64,000 nt of DNA from Amylostereum areolatum (taxonomy: Eukaryota; Basidiomycota; Agaricomycetes; Russulales; Stereaceae), in contig SAXG01000101.1 of NCBI GenBank assembly GCA_012932865.1, positions 52,579-116,578 of the forward strand, in the 5' to 3' direction. Position numbers and translations under genes: made by a program. The notes under the pieces were generated by a model. That model was not told the DNA's origin. It saw only the letters and a program-made list of their open reading frames with translations, and did not search any database. Each line of letters begins with the position of its first letter. Positions within the stretch are counted from its first letter, which is position 1. Shown piece by piece: positions 62,100 to 64,000 of the stretch.

Positions 62100-63499
62100 T
62101 CACGCAAATCCATTCACGATCCCATCGAACGCCGGCTTTTTCTCCAGGTTCTGTCGCATCACACCCACATGAGTTTCCAACCAAAGAAAGACATCTTGTC
62201 GCACTCACCGCGTCCCATGGGCACGCTTCGCCCTCTCCTGCGAACGCACCAGGCACCCAGGAAAATTTGTCGGTATAGTCCCACAGTGTCATCCCGATGC
62301 AACCCGGGACCGCGTTGCAGGCTGAGATGACGGACTCGTAGTCCGCTTTCTGTTGCGTGAGCAGCTTGTCCGTGACGGGAAGGGTCATGCGGATGTCGAG
62401 TTCAGTGATTGCGATCTCGATGCCGAGTGCCGTGAACGCCTCCATGTTGGCCTGAAGGGTCGTTGGGACTTCGCCCACGATAAAGTGGCATTGAAGGCCG
62501 ACCCCCATCGATAGGCACCTTCTGCTCCTGCAAGGATTTCACAAGGTTCTGCATAGCGGTTGCCTTTGCACCTATATCAGACGAACATCAATGCATGCAA
62601 CGGGATGCAGGGCAGCTTACTTGCCAGAACCCTCGATGTTGAAGTCATTGATGTAGAGTTTGGTAGCAGGGTCTGCTTGACGAGCGGTATTGAGCGCCGT
62701 TGCAATGTATGAGGTATTGAGCGTGTTGAAGAATACATCTTCCCGGAAGGTCCCGTCGTCATTGAAGGGCTCTGCCAGATGCAAAATGATCACCATCCGC
62801 CGACAGCAACAAATGGCCACCACATACCGTTCACAACATCCCACGCGTCTACCCCAAGACCCTGTCATGAGAAATCGGTCGGAAAACCCTAACGAATATA
62901 GACATACATCTAGCACCGACTTCAATCAGACGATGTTCATGTCAAGGACAGAATGTCACACTCACGTTTGTCCTTTATAATGTCCGACAACAGTCCCACA
63001 GTGAGTCTCGATAATACTTTGCAGAGTCGACGCATCAAAGTTGCCATCCGTAACCCAGCCTCGGTAACTGGTTGTGCCAGACACAGTTGTGGCCTCGAAG
63101 GAGTTGACCGTTTGCCTTAGCAAGGCTGGCAATTTGGTCTCCGCCCTCGAAAGTGAAGGTACCGCGTGTCTGGCTCTGTCGATTCCTGAGATATATCGTG
63201 AGCATCCGTGTCTTCATGGAATACGTGTACGCGTACCCATTTCATACTGTTGGGTAGGGGTAGTCTGGCCAAACATTGCGTTGTCGCTGAGGATGGCAAC
63301 ATAGGCCAGAGTCACTGAGTCTCTGGGTTGTCCGTGGCAGAGCCAAAGTAAAGTTTCCCTGAGGCCTTGGCGACCGTGTTGAGTGAGGCAGTAGACGTTG
63401 CGCCAGGAAATCCGCCAGATATCGTTGCATGAGGAGACAGGCTGTTGCACGCGTGATGGGCAGAAGAGCCGCAGCGAAGGCTAGGAAAAGCACAAACAT
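62100..63499 (-). pseudogene. Broken GH10 xylanase gene (GH10-D)
   Basis: ATG 63499 with signal MFVLFLAFAAALLPI and TGA 62102-62100 frame a recognisable GH10 gene without CBM1: [115 protein letters not shown] and KPAFDGIVNGFA. The order and both catalytic regions survive, but the exons change frame about six times, mostly by one extra base (near 62508, 63066, 63170, 63245, 63316 and 63330), and again after the signal peptide. This is either a young pseudogene or a stretch with insertion-type sequencing errors. Confidence 0.82.
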
Positions 63500-64000
63500 T
63501 GGGACGGGGTAGGAGCTGAGTACTTGAGTGCTGAGCGGAGAACGCTGAGCTTGGGTATTGGTAACGCTGGCCAGCCAAGGCACCTCTACTTATACCCTCG
63601 GACTCCCCCAGTCCCAAGACATCCTCTCGACACGGCCCGTTAATACCGCGCGGAGCGAGGTATAACAACGGTGAGTACTAAGCAGGACCGTTGCAACGGT
63701 GCCATGACGAGGGTCAGGTGTTGTTACATCTGGGTAGAGTGTGAGGAAAATATTACATCCTGAAGAGCAATTGAAGAGCACGCGGAACGGGACTGATGTC
63801 TGGAAGGATCGATTGAGGGTCTCAAAAAGTGCATTGTAACGACACGTCGGCCATGAACGTGAAGAAAGATATCGCAGTGGGAATGGCAGGGATGAGGGGC
63901 TAACATCGACGGACCGAAAATATCACAACCGCAAGAGCAGAGAACGGATTGAATTGACGAGTACAACAAAACAACAACATACGGTAGAGCAATCGCACCT
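63500..64000. other. GH10-D upstream region
   Basis: No gene is visible to the window edge. Repeated GAGTGCTGAGCGGAG-like words (CTGAGTACTTGAGTGCTGAG, AACGCTGAG) lie just upstream of the start. Confidence 0.4.

Overview
The window is nuclear DNA of a filamentous basidiomycete, most likely a wood-decaying agaricomycete. Four signs support this: intron-dense genes with ~50-60 nt GT-AG introns, GH10 xylanases with fungal CBM1 modules, a DUF6534 membrane protein and Agaricomycete-type P450s. Gene models below were joined by hand at splice sites that restore family motifs; they are not supported by RNA data.

1-45 kb: this is a candidate secondary-metabolite locus. It follows the gag end of a Ty3/Gypsy-like element (1-2.0 kb). 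It holds three UbiA-superfamily membrane enzymes (prenyltransferase or UbiA-type terpene cyclase) at 2.36, 25.09 and 44.63 kb, all 288 aa with the same four-exon structure. With them are three cytochrome P450s (4.1-6.3, 8.2-10.4, 18.5-20.6 kb), two intact GMC oxidoreductases (21.6-23.9, 27.1-30.2 kb), a decayed GMC relic (10.8-12.7 kb), a DUF6534 multi-pass membrane protein (16.4-18.0 kb) with a relic copy at 3.64 kb, and an adenylation-thiolation-reductase (NRPS-like carboxylic acid reductase, 31.9-36.1 kb). A UbiA enzyme making a prenylated or cyclised scaffold, an acid reductase, alcohol/aldehyde-acting flavoenzymes and P450s together would fit a meroterpenoid or oxidised terpenoid pathway. 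The product cannot be read from sequence. The third UbiA gene is separated from the rest by a xylanase, two mobile or palindromic elements and a cell-cycle gene.

37-43 kb: a GH10 xylanase that has lost its CBM1, a poly(A)-tailed retroposon with target-site duplication, a ~600-bp nested palindrome, and the APC/C subunit gene CDC16.

46-54 kb: conserved housekeeping DNA. It holds a small predicted mitochondrial protein, the PP2A catalytic subunit (stop codon alone in the last exon), divergently paired CCT5 and a coiled-coil protein.

55-64 kb: a short hypothetical gene, a GH5 pseudogene, and a tandem array of three GH10 genes (two with CBM1, the last broken by single-base frameshifts).

Accessory spacers carry several small inverted-repeat elements, relics and duplicated promoter-like blocks, which suggests the cluster grew by duplication and decay.
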